Shown: one piece after another, positions 34,057-45,939 of the stretch
Layout of the letters: each line of letters starts with the position of its first letter
Position numbering within the stretch: the first letter of the stretch is position 1
Assembly: GCA_905147135.1 (NCBI GenBank)
Contig: LR990051.1
Coordinates: forward strand, 1,555,001-1,619,000
Origin: Blastobasis lacticolella
Lineage: Eukaryota > Arthropoda > Insecta > Lepidoptera > Blastobasidae
Reading direction: 5' to 3'
DNA: 64,000 bases
Position numbers and translations under genes: made by a program
Notes under the pieces: model-generated
Seen by the model: only the letters and a program-made list of their open reading frames with translations
Database searches by the model: none
Told to the model about the DNA's origin: nothing

Positions 34057-34345
34057 GCGAGCGTCATCAGTGGAACTCGTAAGCAAGAAGTATCGGGTTT
34101 GAACCCCAGTGCCTCCATGTATGAATTATTTTTTCTGAACATTTGTGTTCAATCGATGCTCTTACCTCGCCGTAAGCAATGACAAAAATATCGTAATGAA
34201 ACCTGCACATTCAGGCGACTGGATGTGTAGGTGACCATGATATAATCGGATCAGGTTCCCATGTTAACAGGGTCACGGAGGTCAGATAGCCATCGCTCCA
34301 CTGTAATCTGCCAAATCTTAGATCGTGGTAAAGGTAGACCCCTGA
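34057..34345 (+). mobile_element. tRNA-derived SINE (family B)
   Basis: GCGAGCGTCATCAGTGGAAC head, B box GGGTTTGAACCCC, body CGATGCTCTTACCTCGCCG and tail ATCTGCCAAATCTTAGATCG. Diverged from the other copies. Confidence 0.6.
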
Positions 34346-35871
34346 GTTTTTGTCATTTCCGTTTTTTAAAGGCAGACGGGGTTTTTCGTTTACGAACTAC
34401 TTTTTTTATTTTCCTCTTTTTAGTTTAACCTTTCCCTGGCAGTTGGGGTAACAAAATGTCCGCTCATTTATGTTTGTGCCTGCTTTGTCACTGGCACAAC
34501 AGGGTTTTGACAAAATCAAACAAAATGGCAACGTGTCAGACCTGTGTGAGCCTGTAGGTCATCTACATAGAAAGCGTCATTTCTCTTCAGTAAAATAGCG
34601 TCCGTATTTTTTCCCGATCCAGGTAGATGACGTTAACCAATAAGGAAATTAAACCATGTATTGTGATAATCTAGAGATATCATAATGCCCTTTGCCAGGT
34701 TGAGTTGCTCGCTGTCGTGTTAATCTAGCGAGATTGGCGCTGTTTAGTTGGTGCACTATTCCTGGCTGAACGAGCAACTCAGCTCCTATTTACAGTCAAG
34801 GCAAACAGTCGAAGCAACTGTGTTCGCAACTAAGACCAAGGCAGATACCGATTAAGGTTGGCATTTCAAATGAAACAACGATTATAATTATCGCGAACTT
34901 ATAATCATTATTTACTAACTATTCCCAGCGGCTTTCACATACAGTTCGGCTGTAAACATTCCACGTTCCCGCGGGACTATTATTTTCTCGGGGTAAAATG
35001 TAATGTATGTAACTCAGGAATAATGTAACTGTTTATTAGTGAAAGAATTTAAAATCGGTTTAGTAGTTTTTGAGTTTATTCATTCCAAATAAAAATACAG
35101 CTAAGGATGGAATACCGACGTCTGGACAACTTTTCAGTTATAGACCTGTAACCAAGATCATCAAGGACTGAACTCATGACAATCACTATTGCTAGATTTC
35201 AAGATTCAACCAGTGTTTTCTGAATACAACGAAACCACAAACCACAAAATATAGGTACCATAAATGGATCCTACGGTACTGTAAATACTAAACTTGTCTA
35301 ATTAAAAACAAAAAAAAATGTGGCGAATAACATATAGGTACCTATGTGACCTGCATCAGTACAGACCTACCTGTCGCAGGCGAAGCTGTGGCGTTGTTTC
35401 AATTATGTGTGAAGAAAACGTTAAATCTGATATTTTTTAAATGTCCCATCAGTCCGAACCAAAGAGATTGGAAAATCCGAACCTAATCCGTGCCTGTATC
35501 ATTTCTGTACCAGCTATTGGTTAGTTGGTACATAAATTTATGCCCACTACAACTTAGTCAATAAGTCCGTAGTTAAGATTGCGCCGCAACTCGCCGGACG
35601 GGGACGATATTGGAAATTCCCATTTATTTGTGCGCTGATCACTTTGGGCTGGAAGCAAATGGCTTAGTGCGAGATATTTTTGGATATTAAAGGACTCAAG
35701 GACTTTTCTCTACTGCGATCACCATGTATCTGCGAGCTATACGTGGACATTATGGCAAATCCTTACATTGATATGAGATGGCAGGCTCAAATCCAACAGT
35801 GCACTGTTATCGGCTATTGATGATGGTGATAGTAAAGAAAGAATAATATGTTCCCATGAAAACACTACAAT
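34346..35871. other. Noncoding, nothing recognised
   Basis: AT-rich. No gene or well-bounded repeat is supported in this stretch. Confidence 0.4.
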
Positions 35872-36147
35872 ACAAACACACGATACGACAAAGTGATAGG
35901 CATAATAGAACACAAGTAGGTATAAGATACAAACAACATTAAAGACTAAAGAGAGAGAAAAACAACAAAAAAAATGTTTTAAAAACAGTGAGGAAGTGCC
36001 CGAATCGATGAGGCATAAAAGATGACATAAAAAACAATTTACATATACTAGCTGCATTTATAACTTTGTAATATAATTATAGTATCAGAAAGCCAACTTA
36101 TGTTGTATGCAACTACGGTACCCTATACTGCACGTAGAACGACACGT

Positions 36148-36450
36148 CTACGATGGTGCATACCTGTCTATTAAGTATCTATTCACTCTTGTCTTAAAGA
36201 GACCCAAGTAGTAGCGCTCAGGGAAAACATGTGCAGGCAGCGAGTTCCATTCCCTTGCCGTTCGCAACAGAAAAGAGTTAGAAAACCGCTGAGGGCGTAT
36301 AGGTGGAATGTCGACAATATACGAGTAGGGATGGTACGCTGACCTACATCTGGAGCCCCGAAAATGAAATGGGGCTGGTGGAACTAACACGTGTAATTCT
36401 GTCGCACATTCCCCAAAGAGTAGTCTGTAAAAAACCGCCAGAGATGCCAC
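36148..36450 (-). pseudogene. C-terminal remnant of a LINE reverse transcriptase
   Basis: A 100-codon minus-strand frame with the motif LLRTAREWNSLPAHVFPERY near its C-terminus. This is the conserved end of the RT polyprotein of jockey-like lepidopteran non-LTR elements. It ends in a stop 300 bases in; catalytic RT and endonuclease domains are absent. It lies just inside the left arm of the inner foldback. Confidence 0.7.
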
Positions 36451-37440
36451 TTTGCGGCGGTGACCCAGTTCCAGTAGATTATCCTGTTTCCAGTCAATAC
36501 AGACTATCGTGGTCCTATTATACGCTATTTTCTTCCTTCCTTTTCTTCTTTATATTGTTATAAATAAAGAAAATACTTCTGCAGTGAGCGTGGTGTTCAA
36601 AGTTTTGTAATTGAGTTGTGAGACCACGACTTTATTGACACTGGAAGCAAACTATAAACTTCAAACTCTTTAACTCGGAAAATAAGTTAAGGTTGGACGC
36701 AAGTTGAAATTGATTTAAAGTAACCGTAGACATATCGTATTGCACTTTAAGAATTCTTCTGTAGGGCTATTGTTTCTCTGCACTCATCTTAAGATTCAGC
36801 ACGGCTAGCACAACTATGCTCTCGCGCGATAAGCGAAGAAATATGCGATTATGCCATCTCTTTCATCTTAGTTTTTGGAGAAGAAGAGGCACGCTTTCTC
36901 GCGGCGTGAGCTGTGTCGTGGGCACACTTGTGCTAGCCATGCAGGAGCGTATCCTTTTTTGACTAAAAAACCAGGAAAGGGACAGGACCAGTATGGGGTA
37001 CCGTAGTTGCATACAAGATAAGTTGGCTTTCTGATACTATAATTATATTACAAAGTTATAAATGCAGCTAGTATAAATTGTTTTTTATGCAATTTGTATT
37101 AAATGTTCGGTAATCCAACTACATTTCATAAGTTGGTCGACAATTACTGGCTTAAGGCTTAACTTGGAGAGTCCGCTTAGCTGTGATAATTTTATTACTT
37201 TCTTACCCTACCCCTACCCTACTCTACACTACCCTAATCTAAAAACAATCTTAAACAGTTTTCGTTAAAGTTAAGTCAGAGAACGTCCTAACCGATTTCA
37301 GAGTAAGGAAACTTTTAATTATATTGTAAACTAGCTGTCTCGGCTCGACTTAGTTCGCGTGGCGTCCTACCCCTTCCCCGACCCTACCCTACCCTACACA
37401 CCTACTGTTTAGCAAGTAGACTTAATTTTAAGTTAAAAAA

Positions 37441-37990
37441 AATAATCATCATCATTTTAGCGGTAACATCCCGGTTGTACACTCGTACTCGAGGGCCTGG
37501 GGTCCGCCTTAACCATGATCCAGGATTCGGCAGATCAGGTAACTACAGTAGAGCGACTGCCATCTGCCTATGTTAATTGTATAGGTACTCATTGTTGCCT
37601 CCACCGCTCGTTAAAGCTCCTTTCAGCTTATCTAAGGTTAGCTGTAAGAAATCCCATTGTGGGATAAGCCCGCCTTTGCAATGTATTTTATATCACTTTG
37701 TTATATAGTCCTAAGGTATTTAATGCAATAAAGAGTTTACATACATACATACATACCTCCATGACCCTGCTACTAGGGGAACTTTACTAGATTGGACCGC
37801 GGTTACACATTTAGTCGCCTGAATGTGCAGGTTTCATCACGTTTCCCTCACCGTAAGAGCATCGGTTAGTGTTCAACTAATGTTCTCGTGAGTCGAAAAT
37901 GAGTTATTGGTACATGGCCACAGCGGGATTCGAACCCGGTACCTCTCGCTTACGAGTCGGATTCTCTGACCGCTCGGCCACCGACGCTCA
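37441..37990 (-). mobile_element. SINE (family B) split by a LINE 3' end
   Basis: The SINE reads on the minus strand from a head at 37990 (plus strand GACCGCTCGGCCACCGACGC) to a tail at 37441 (ATCATCATCATTTTAGCGG). At about 37567-37757 it is interrupted by a foreign segment containing CCCATTGTGGGATAAGCCCG and GCAATAAAGAGTT and ending in (TACA)n, after which the SINE resumes at CTCCATGACCCTGC. The insert is a truncated non-LTR element. Confidence 0.75.
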
Positions 37991-39015
37991 GACTAGACTT
38001 GATCTTAGGTTGTACTATAATAATTGATAATGAAACCAATTTGAAGTTGTACTTATATTTAACACTTTGTGCTGTGACTTCATGATGGAACTCCATTCTT
38101 ATGAATTAAATAACTTTTTGTGCATGCATCTTTTCCACCTCATTTGTATAATAAATGTATAATAAGGTGGAATAGGTGCACAAAAAGTTATTAAATTTCC
38201 TATTAGAGTTGGTAAATGTATGCGGCACATCGTTACCGCGAAGTAGATGTCGCGCAGTGACATCTAGTGGTTCAACACGGAACTATATAAGCATGGAACT
38301 TGGTAAAATTAATTTGACTACGTTTGTAACACCTACCCTCATCGATTCGGGCACTTCCTCACTGTTTTTTAAACATTTCTTTTTGTTCTTTTTCTCTCTC
38401 TTTAGTCTTTAATGTTGTTTGTATCTTATACCTACTTGTGTACTATTATATCTATCACTTTGTCGTATCGTGTGTTTCTTAGCTATATCTATAGGTATAG
38501 GTACCTATATCCATGTCTCAATATTTATATCTGATTAATATTATTGTGAGAATATACAGTTAATACTCTTAAGATGTTCGTGATGTACCCTAATCGATAT
38601 TTTATTGGAAAGTTACAAAGTATTGGGTTCCCAGTTCGTGAAGGCGTTTGACAATACTTGTATTAGGCCCCATTTTTTTATCCAAATGAAAAGCAAAATA
38701 GTGAACTCCATGGCTATTTTTTCATGAGTAGTCCAGGTAGGCCATATTTTAGAAGTGTGTCATATAACCGATATGAATATTAATTTAGTTCTGACTTCTG
38801 TACCTTTAGTAGTTTCTCAGGGATGTATTTCTGGCGCGACGGTGTTCAGCACCTATTTTCAGTTTTTTTCTCAAACTAGAAATTGGTTAATGCAGGTTAA
38901 AAAGTAACATACAAAGTACACATAGCAAATTATTGAATTTTAGTTAGCACTGTGATTTTCGATGTTATGTTTCCAAAAAAAAATTGCAATGGATACCTAT
39001 TTGATTTTTTTTCAG

Positions 39016-40127
39016 GTGACGAATATAATAATATTTCGGTGGCTTGATGTATACAGTTTCATAATGGTCTACATTTATTACTACGGAGTATTGGGAACGG
39101 TAATATTTTAGTACACGTTTTACATTACAATGACATACTTATGTCAATGGAGCGGGTATTTAAAAAAATCCTTTGCTTATTGGCAGAGTTTACGCCCATT
39201 TGGCTGGACTACACACAGTGGTTTTCTTTTTCTAATCGATATTCTGCAAGCGTCAAGTCCAGCTATACTCATGGAACTAGTAGCAAACGAAGTCACCGCG
39301 ATCAGGAAAATTATTACACGACAGTTGGAAAAAACAAAAGGTAAATAATTTTAATTTTATTTATGTACAAGGTGTCCAAAAAGGGTTTTGGCACTTTGAA
39401 ACTCCAATAAATGTTTTTGTTGCAAATCCGATATGCAACATCGAATGCCAATTCATCGAAGCTTCGGTCGACAACATTAAAGTCGAACGTTCATTACATC
39501 GAAAAATCAATTTATCGATTTACCGTTACGTTGTCCATAGCAGAGTCCTGTGTAACGTCGGTGCTGCGCCACTCACAGCGCCACCTGCGTTACCGGCGGC
39601 CGCGGCTGGCGCTGTAAAGGCTCTGGCATTGCAATACTGTGTATCCACTGAGTTGTCCGTTGCAGAGCCCTATGTGTCGACACTGCTGCGCCACTCACAG
39701 CCCTACCTGCGTTACCGGCGGCCGTAGCTGGTGCTGTAAAGGCTCTAGCATTGCAATACTGTACATTAACCCGCCTCCACCCAGGATCCTATCGACCTCT
39801 CGGTCATACGGACCGCGTCAGACTCTTGGTGGTGGCTCTTTGGGCGTGCGCATTTCAATACTGTACTGTGTATCCACTGAGTTGACCGTTCCAGAGCCCT
39901 GTGTGTTGTCGGTGCTGCGGCGCTCGCTGCGCTACCTGGACGCTCGGCCGCCGCGGCTGGTGCTGTGGCGAGCGGTGGCGGTGGACGCGCGACTGCCACC
40001 CTCGATGCTGGCCCTGTTGCTGACATACGGCGTCGTCGCCATGCAGTTTATGGGTGTCGGCAGGACTTACGAGACTAACAGCACCGACGACGGCAACAAC
40101 ACTGGCTGCTTCAACCGATATCGTTAG
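39016..40127 (+). CDS. Gustatory receptor-like gene, last three coding exons
   Basis: Exons at 39016-39099, 39187-39340 and 39895-40127, with GT-AG borders (TTTTTTTTCAG before exon 1; AACG|GTAATA; TTATTGGCAG; AAAAG|GTAAATA; GACCGTTCCAG). Phases join exactly: the second exon ends with one base of a codon and the last begins with the other two. The last exon encodes DARLPPSMLALLLTYGVVAMQF, whose TYGVVAMQF fits the TYxxxxxQF signature in the seventh membrane segment of insect gustatory receptors, followed by a 24-residue hydrophilic tail and stop. Upstream exons were not found. The family call rests on one motif and the membrane-like character, so it is an inference. Receptors of this family are ligand-gated channels of taste neurons. 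Confidence 0.6.
39544..39617 (+). pseudogene. Broken copy 1 of the last receptor exon
   Basis: After a splice-acceptor-like TTGTCCATAGCAG the sequence encodes ESCVTSVLRHSQRHLRYRRP, aligned with the start of the true last exon (EPCVLSVLRRSLRYL), then hits TAA. It lacks the membrane segment and the TYxxxxxQF motif. Confidence 0.7.
39666..39727 (+). pseudogene. Broken copy 2 of the last receptor exon
   Basis: Follows TTGTCCGTTGCAG and aligns with copy 1, about 122 bases downstream. It reads EPYVSTLLRHSQPYLRYRRP and then TAG. The intron part (TGTGTATCCACTGAGTTG) is duplicated with it and occurs again before the true exon. Confidence 0.7.
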
Positions 40128-40225
40128 GCAGCATGGTTCCACTTTTTACGAGCTAGGACCAACTAACAACATAGTTCTTCAGGAAAGGGGTGAAAATGTT
40201 TTTACGGGGTCGGCAACGTGTGGGT

Positions 40226-40325
40226 GCGATGCCCCTGGTATTGCTAACGTTCTAAGGCTGCGGTGATTGTTTACCTTCAGTCAGGGCGTAAGCTTGTTTG
40301 CCATCTAAGTGTTATAAAGGAAAAC
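40226..40325 (+). mobile_element. LINE-like 3' end fragment
   Basis: GATGCCCCTGGTATTGCTAA, GGCTGCGGTGATTGTTTACC and GTAAGCTTGTTTGCCATCTA match the order seen at 57085-57182. It lies about 100 bases after the receptor stop codon. Confidence 0.5.
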
Positions 40326-40875
40326 ACTCTTTCCCACCGCTGCAACTCCTGTTTATATCAGGACCTGCAGTAGTGACCCAAAAGAACTGCTGAGTTTTGA
40401 CACCCAGCCACGCCGCTACACATACTTATATTCTTCTGGAACCCGCATTAAATTTAATAAAGAAGGAAAGATAGGAAACAGGTTCCTCTTGCTACGATTC
40501 TAATAAACCTGTAGCCTGTTCCATCACAGGATTAGAGGCGTGACGTTAAACAGAGTGTTGTTCCCATCTGAAATGAAAATGAGTTGATTCTTGTAAAAAT
40601 GGTTGGTCAATTGTATTCAATTTAATTTTACCCTTTTATTCTCATTAAATAAAATAATTCTAAGACCTGATTCGATCTGGATTACTTAAAAGTAAAATTT
40701 CAACACCAAAACAGAAAATTAAGATGGCACCTCGCGGTCGTTATTAAATTAATGTATCCATCAGTCTTGGGGACTAGACAGTTTCTCTGATTTTCCTATA
40801 CGGCCCCTTTCCGCCATCGGGAAAAGCGATGACGGGGGACGCGCGTTCAACCTTATGTCGTCGATCGTCCAGCTC

Positions 40876-41080
40876 GCTTTAGTTCAACCTTTATAATGCG
40901 TACGGCTAAGGAATGGAACACGTTGCCTGCGAATGTGTTTCCTGGATCATGATAATCTAGAGGCCTTCAAGGCTACAGTTGGTAAGGTTTTTCGTAGACA
41001 AGCATGTTCCATCTTCGACCGCATCGTCACTTACCACCAGGTGAAATGGCATTTAAATGCCTGGCTAGTCTAATTATAAA
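40876..41080 (+). pseudogene. LINE 3' end with RT C-terminal remnant
   Basis: Reads RTAKEWNTLPANVFPGS and then stops; the expected downstream motif is in another frame after a small deletion. It ends in CACCAGGTGAAATGGC and an A-rich tail near 41070-41090. Same family as 26457-26672 and 56290-56420. Confidence 0.65.
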
Positions 41081-41112
41081 AAAAAAACTATTCCAGTCAA
41101 AACACACTCTGC

Positions 41113-41381
41113 GTAGAGCTCGTCTTGTCTAAAATGACGCGCCCCACTACTTAGTTAGTTGATTTCGATGTGTGAGTGCAAATATTAATAACGACACTTC
41201 ATCTGTGTAGGAGCGTCGACTGCTCCAATTGAACGACGCGAACTCCTACGTTAGTGTCTCACCGGCAACTGAATGACCAAATACAACGGCATTTGTATAT
41301 GTGTTGCGTCCATATTTTAAACTTGCTTGTGTGCGTTAATGCGATAGTGGGGCGCGTCATTTTAGATTAGACGAGCTCTAC
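41113..41381. mobile_element. MITE with GTAGAGCTCGTCT termini
   Basis: GTAGAGCTCGTCTTGTCTAA and TTAGATTAGACGAGCTCTAC are inverted, and pairing continues through AATGACGCGCCCCAC. About 269 bp, no coding. Confidence 0.7.
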
Positions 41382-41605
41382 TAATATAATAATTAAAGAA
41401 AAGATGCGGACCCTGTTGCAGGTTGTCGCAACTGGGACATAACCAAGATGATAATGATGATTAGGGAAAAGATGAATGTAAGGAGTTACGGGAACATGAT
41501 TTGTAAGACCTCTATAATTGTGAAAAACCTGATTAGGTACTATTTAGTACCGTAGTAGGACGAGACACTTCTCGTCTAATTGTTGCATCGATCCTTTGTG
41601 TCAAC

Positions 41606-41943
41606 CATAGAGAAAATATTTACTAACGTAATAGAGCAGCCATCACAAACAAAAATATTGTACCAACCTGTCACATGCGGGAGGTGCGGGGGGAGGCTGC
41701 TAAGTCATAGAATGACCGATGAAATGTTATAATTTTCTTTATTTTTGGCCCTCGAATGGTTCGTACAGTTTTTAATGCACAAAATGGCGTTTTTTTGAAT
41801 ATCCAAGCCACTGTCAGATTGGTCCGCGTCGCGCATTGTCTCAGAACTGACTGCGACCACTGTTGTCCATGGACCGCAAAGCGTGGTTCAAAGAAAATAC
41901 TTGCGGTGTCTCCTCTATTACGTTAGTAAATATTTTCTCTATG
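41606..41943. mobile_element. MITE-like element with 31-bp perfect inverted ends
   Basis: 41606-41636 and 41913-41943 are exact reverse complements (CATAGAGAAAATATTTACTA and so on, to AATAGAG). A weaker match continues outward through GTCAAC. The interior has a G-rich run near 41678-41700 but no reading frame. Confidence 0.75.
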
Positions 41944-43449
41944 TTGTCAACCCGCACTTGTAAAATGTAGACGGTGTAAAAGAAATGGGAATGTATCATT
42001 CGATGAGGTCGATTCATTCAATGTGGATAGATGTGCGAAGCCTCTTGACTTCGATTCATTCAGCGCGTTCGGCTCAAATAAACGTTCACCTTAAGACTTT
42101 AGGAATTGAAAAACAATTGTTTGCTGTTTAACAAGATTTATTCTTTCTTAGTAAATAAATTAGAACTATTTACATATTGAAATACACTAAACGGTAGGCA
42201 GGTAACTTATATGTGTGGCTTTGTAAGCTTTATAGTTGCATTATGATTATAGTGTGTTAAGCTACGTTAGTATAATGTAAGGTACATAGTACCTAACTAG
42301 GTAATACGCATAAGGCACAAATGTAACTCTACCTACAGCATTCACTCATTTGATGTATTCGCACCATTATTATGATACTTGCCGGCGAATGTTCATTTGC
42401 AAATGAAGCGATATTCCATAATCGCAAACGAATTTTAGTAGTTACTATTGCGAAAAGGATGCTCGATTCTTCAAAGAGCTCGTGCCTAGCTTGCTCAAAA
42501 CCATTCGCAAGGCGAACATTTGCCATCTTTTGAATAAATGAACACATTATTGCACATTTAAAAATAACCTAACCGACATACGAGTATACTCAAATTTTCG
42601 AAACTTCTGAACCAATGTTAACGGAACAAAGCTAACAAGCATTTCGATGAAACTAGCTTTCAAATAAACCGTATCGAAATGATGTATAGGAAAAATTGAA
42701 TAAACTTATATTATTAGTCAAGCCCGTTCAACAACAAGACATCAAATTTGTGTATTTTTTTGCTGTTGCTGGTAGATATTTTGAATGCGCTATCGAATTG
42801 TCTTGTGTTGTGAAATACCTTAAGTATTGATATGATATTTGTGACTTACTAGCTTTTGTTTTACGCGACTTTGTCCTCATGGAAATCGTTTTAGGGTAGT
42901 TCATCATTTTCCGGAGCGACCATTTTGAATGACCTCCCTAATGTGTGAAGGCAAGTACTACGGAGAGGTCAAGCTGTGGCACTACATCAGATGTTCCAGT
43001 TTCTAAAATTAATTATACCCTATAGGCTTTATAGCTATACAACAAAAAATAATCATTCATTTGAATCCAGTAGTCCCGGAGATTAGCGTGTACAAACAAA
43101 CAGACAAACATACAAAAAAAACTTATTCTATTACATTGCCCTTAATTATTATTTTGAAATAGATTCAATTTATAATATGAAACACACTTTTTTACTGTTG
43201 TTATTGTATGTATAGATGTTTCTGCGTGAGCTTAAATAAAGATTGTAAACCAGTTTGTGTTTATCTCTTATATTTTGTATTGTCCTAAACAGTAATCTAC
43301 CGCACTGCGTGACTTGACTAGATAAAGAACTGTCCTGTAGCTGACAAAGATGTAGAATCTGCTGTCAGCAACGAGCATACATCCATGGCCATGGTACATG
43401 CAAGGCCACTGATCTTATTACCCTCAGAGCAACTGCTAAACATTCAGTT

Positions 43450-43682
43450 TCCTTGACTGATCAACATTAGTTGATCAATAACTGATGCTCTTACGATGGG
43501 GAAAAACATCGTGATGAAACTTGCAGATTCAGGCGACTGAATATGTAACCATGATCCTATCTGGTCAGGACCTGTTAACCGGGACGGCAGTCTCTCCATT
43601 GTAATTATCTGATCTGTTAAATCCTGGATAATATTCAAGACTCGTGCGCGTGAGCACAACCGGGACATTAACACTAAGATGC
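43450..43682 (+). mobile_element. SINE tail half (family B)
   Basis: Carries CTGATGCTCTTACGATGGGG, CAGGCGACTGAATATGTAACC and ACAACCGGGACATTAACAC, without a tRNA-like head. Confidence 0.6.
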
Positions 43683-43714
43683 CAATATGGCAGCACTACC
43701 TGTAGACTAATTAC

Positions 43715-43921
43715 GTAACAGTGTTGCTAACAATTCTCTGATTTCAATTATTGAAATTATTACTTTTGCGATTATGTATGATCGATTAAATAGTTTAAGT
43801 TTATTGCAATGAAACTTTATTAGCGACTGAACCCATGAAATCGATGATACGGAATCGCAAAAGTAATAACATCAATCGTTGAAATCAACTAATTGTTGGC
43901 AACAGCGTTACATACTATCAT
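43715..43921. mobile_element. MITE with about 60-bp inverted ends
   Basis: GTAACAGTGTTGCTAACAAT at the left is the imperfect complement of ATTGTTGGCAACAGCGTTAC at the right, and pairing runs to TTATTACTTTTGCGATT. About 207 bp. Confidence 0.7.
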
Positions 43922-43978
43922 CGCTATTATATGCCGAGTGGATACCATTTATACTGGTCGCCGCGGCACCGACAGTGG

Positions 43979-45538
43979 TGTGGCGTGTCAAATGTCAAAG
44001 AGAAGACTCATGTCATAAAAAAGCGAGTATCCATTTTTCGCTGTGATAATTGTATGAATCCTAAACCAGTGTTAATTCGCCCTTAAACCTTCTAATTAAT
44101 TGTGCCTACTGTTTATGTGTGTAGAACAATAAACTATTGTGCCTGTGAAGTGTATCTTTAATTTCATCTGCCGCATACTCAGGTACCTAACCACATTGGT
44201 GATCCCATCAATTTCATTGGTAAAATTGGACTTTTACACACCATGAGCGAAGCAGGCAAGTCTGGAGCTGATGCAGGAGGCAGTAACAGTGTCTAGTTTG
44301 GCGGAGATCTATGCAGAATCGGAGTTAGAATGCCAGCGTTCTGCCCCGATAAACCTGGTTTAAGGTTTAACCAACTTGAGTGACAGTTCGTTTTGGCTGG
44401 AATATCTTCAGACTAGACAAAGTTCCATTATGCAATGAGCCAGCTGGACCCGATTTACGCAGAAGAGGTTGAAGACGTTATACATTCGAGCGCCTGAAAA
44501 CCGAGCTCATAAAACTTCTTACGGCATTACGTGAGAGGAAGCTACAGCAGTTGCTTATGCATGAAGAGTTGGGTGATAGGAAGCCTTCCCAGTTTCTACG
44601 TCATCAGAAGCAGCTGGCTGGGCCAGCGGTTCCGGACGAATTCACCCGATCTATCAGGACTAGTCGCCTGCCCTCCAATATTCAGAATATACTGGTGACC
44701 TAGGCAAATTCATCGCTGGAAGAAGCAGCCGAATTAGCGGATAGGGTGATGGACATGGTAGCACCCACCAACCAGGTACAAGCTACGTCGGGACCAGGAG
44801 GAATCTCGAGTGCGACCCATGATGCTATCGCAGACCTAGCCCGCCAGGTAGCGGCATTCTCAGCAAGATTCGACAGGATGTCGCGATCCAAGACCAGACA
44901 GAGATCTTCCAGTCGCAGCCGAGGCCGTTCGTCATCTGCGAGGGCGCAGTCCAATTATAGAAAGTTCCCATTGTGTTGGTATAATTCAGCAAATAGTTGT
45001 GTGAAACCTTGCGACTATGCAGGAAAAGCGCCGCCAGGCAGTCGGTGAGTGCGGCCGACGACTGCCACAGTACCGGTCGCTTTTTATAACAGACCAGCGC
45101 TCCAAAATTCGGTTCTTGGTAGATACAGGGAGCGATGGCGTATTTCCAAGACACGCAGTTAAAGAGCGTCGTCAAAAAACCAACTTTGAGTTGTGTGCAG
45201 CGAACGGTACATTGATTGAAACTTACGGGTATGCCGACCATTACCGAACACTACACCAGCCATGACGAACACTGATGGGAACATCAGAAGTACCAGGTCA
45301 GGGCGCAGTGTGAGGTTCCCTGATTTATGGAAGGGGGTGATGTGGCGTGTCAAATGTCAAAGAGGAGACTCATGTCATAAAATAGCGAGTATCCATTTTT
45401 CGCTGTGATAATTGTATTAATTTTAAACCAGTGTTGCTTCGCCCTTAAACCTTCTAAATTAATTGTGAACAATAAACTATTGTGCCTGTGAAGTGTTTTT
45501 TTAATTTTATCTGCCGCATACTCCGGTACCTAACTACA
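43979..45538 (+). mobile_element. Internally deleted Ty3/gypsy element, Ty3-D
   Basis: LTRs at 43979-44195 (217 bp) and 45341-45538 (198 bp) both start TGTGGCGTGTCAAATGTCAA and end CA, flanked by the duplication GTGG (43975-43978, 45539-45542). The LTRs differ by substitutions and a 15-20-base indel, so it is much older than Ty3-A. TTGGTGATCCCATC after the first LTR suits a tRNA-Trp-type primer site, and GAAGGGGGTGA before the second is the polypurine tract. The 1.1-kb body keeps Gag and the start of protease only. Confidence 0.85.
44242..45265 (+). pseudogene. Ty3-D gag-protease remnant
   Basis: A start MSEAGKSGADAGGS is soon followed by TAG and frame changes. The frame at 44746-45048 encodes an RS-rich stretch (SKTRQRSSSRSRGRSSS) and a CWYNxxxxxxxxPCDY cysteine motif resembling the Gag motif of the CsRn1 clade. 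A second frame, 45017-45265, has the protease site FLVDTGSDGVF. Then RT, RNase H and integrase are missing. The cysteine motif and the primer-site type suggest CsRn1/Kabuki-like ancestry. Confidence 0.65.
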
Positions 45539-45654
45539 GTGGCATGGGAGGCTACTCATTGTTTATTCTTAATATAGGCTAACTAAGCTTAATAGGCTAC
45601 TCATATTCTTATTATTAATATCATAATGTTTTAAACTATCGCAGTTATTATTAC

Positions 45655-45740
45655 ACATTTTAAGGGTATGTTCCGGGTTTCCTACCGCTACTCGTCAACA
45701 AAGGTACGCGATAGGAACCCGGAATATACCCTTAAAATGT
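45655..45740. mobile_element. Short hairpin MITE
   Basis: ACATTTTAAGGGTATGTTCC and GGAATATACCCTTAAAATGT are inverted, pairing on through GGGTTTCCTACCGC with one or two mismatches; about 19-base loop. Confidence 0.65.
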
Positions 45741-45939
45741 CTTATTATTAATGTTTTCTTTTGCAATGATGTAACTATTATTGTGTCGTAGTGTGCTATG
45801 TGTAATGAATGTCTTTCTTACGTTCTTTCTTTAATTAGCCTACTGTTACCTATCACTCCGCCCGACCATTAGAATACAATAGAATAGGAAACATTTATTT
45901 ACACACAATAACACCACAAACACATTACATTTGGTCACC

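Larger units (their letters stand above)
35872..38475. repeat. Nested foldback arrangement
   Basis: Two pairs of inverted repeats are nested: about 35872-36013 with about 38337-38475 (sharing CATCGATTCGGGCACTTCC and CTTTGTCGTATCG), and about 36035-36124 with about 36990-37085 (sharing AGCTGCATTTATAACTTTG and CAACTACGGTACCC). Between the arms lie a LINE RT remnant, a SINE with a LINE end inside it, and a small inverted repeat at 38106-38200. Confidence 0.65.

Noticed and set aside
39639..40127. Single 162-codon frame taken as one protein
   Set aside because: Only its last third, from 39895, fits the receptor. The first part is the intron with exon debris; splice borders and phase favour the three-exon model.
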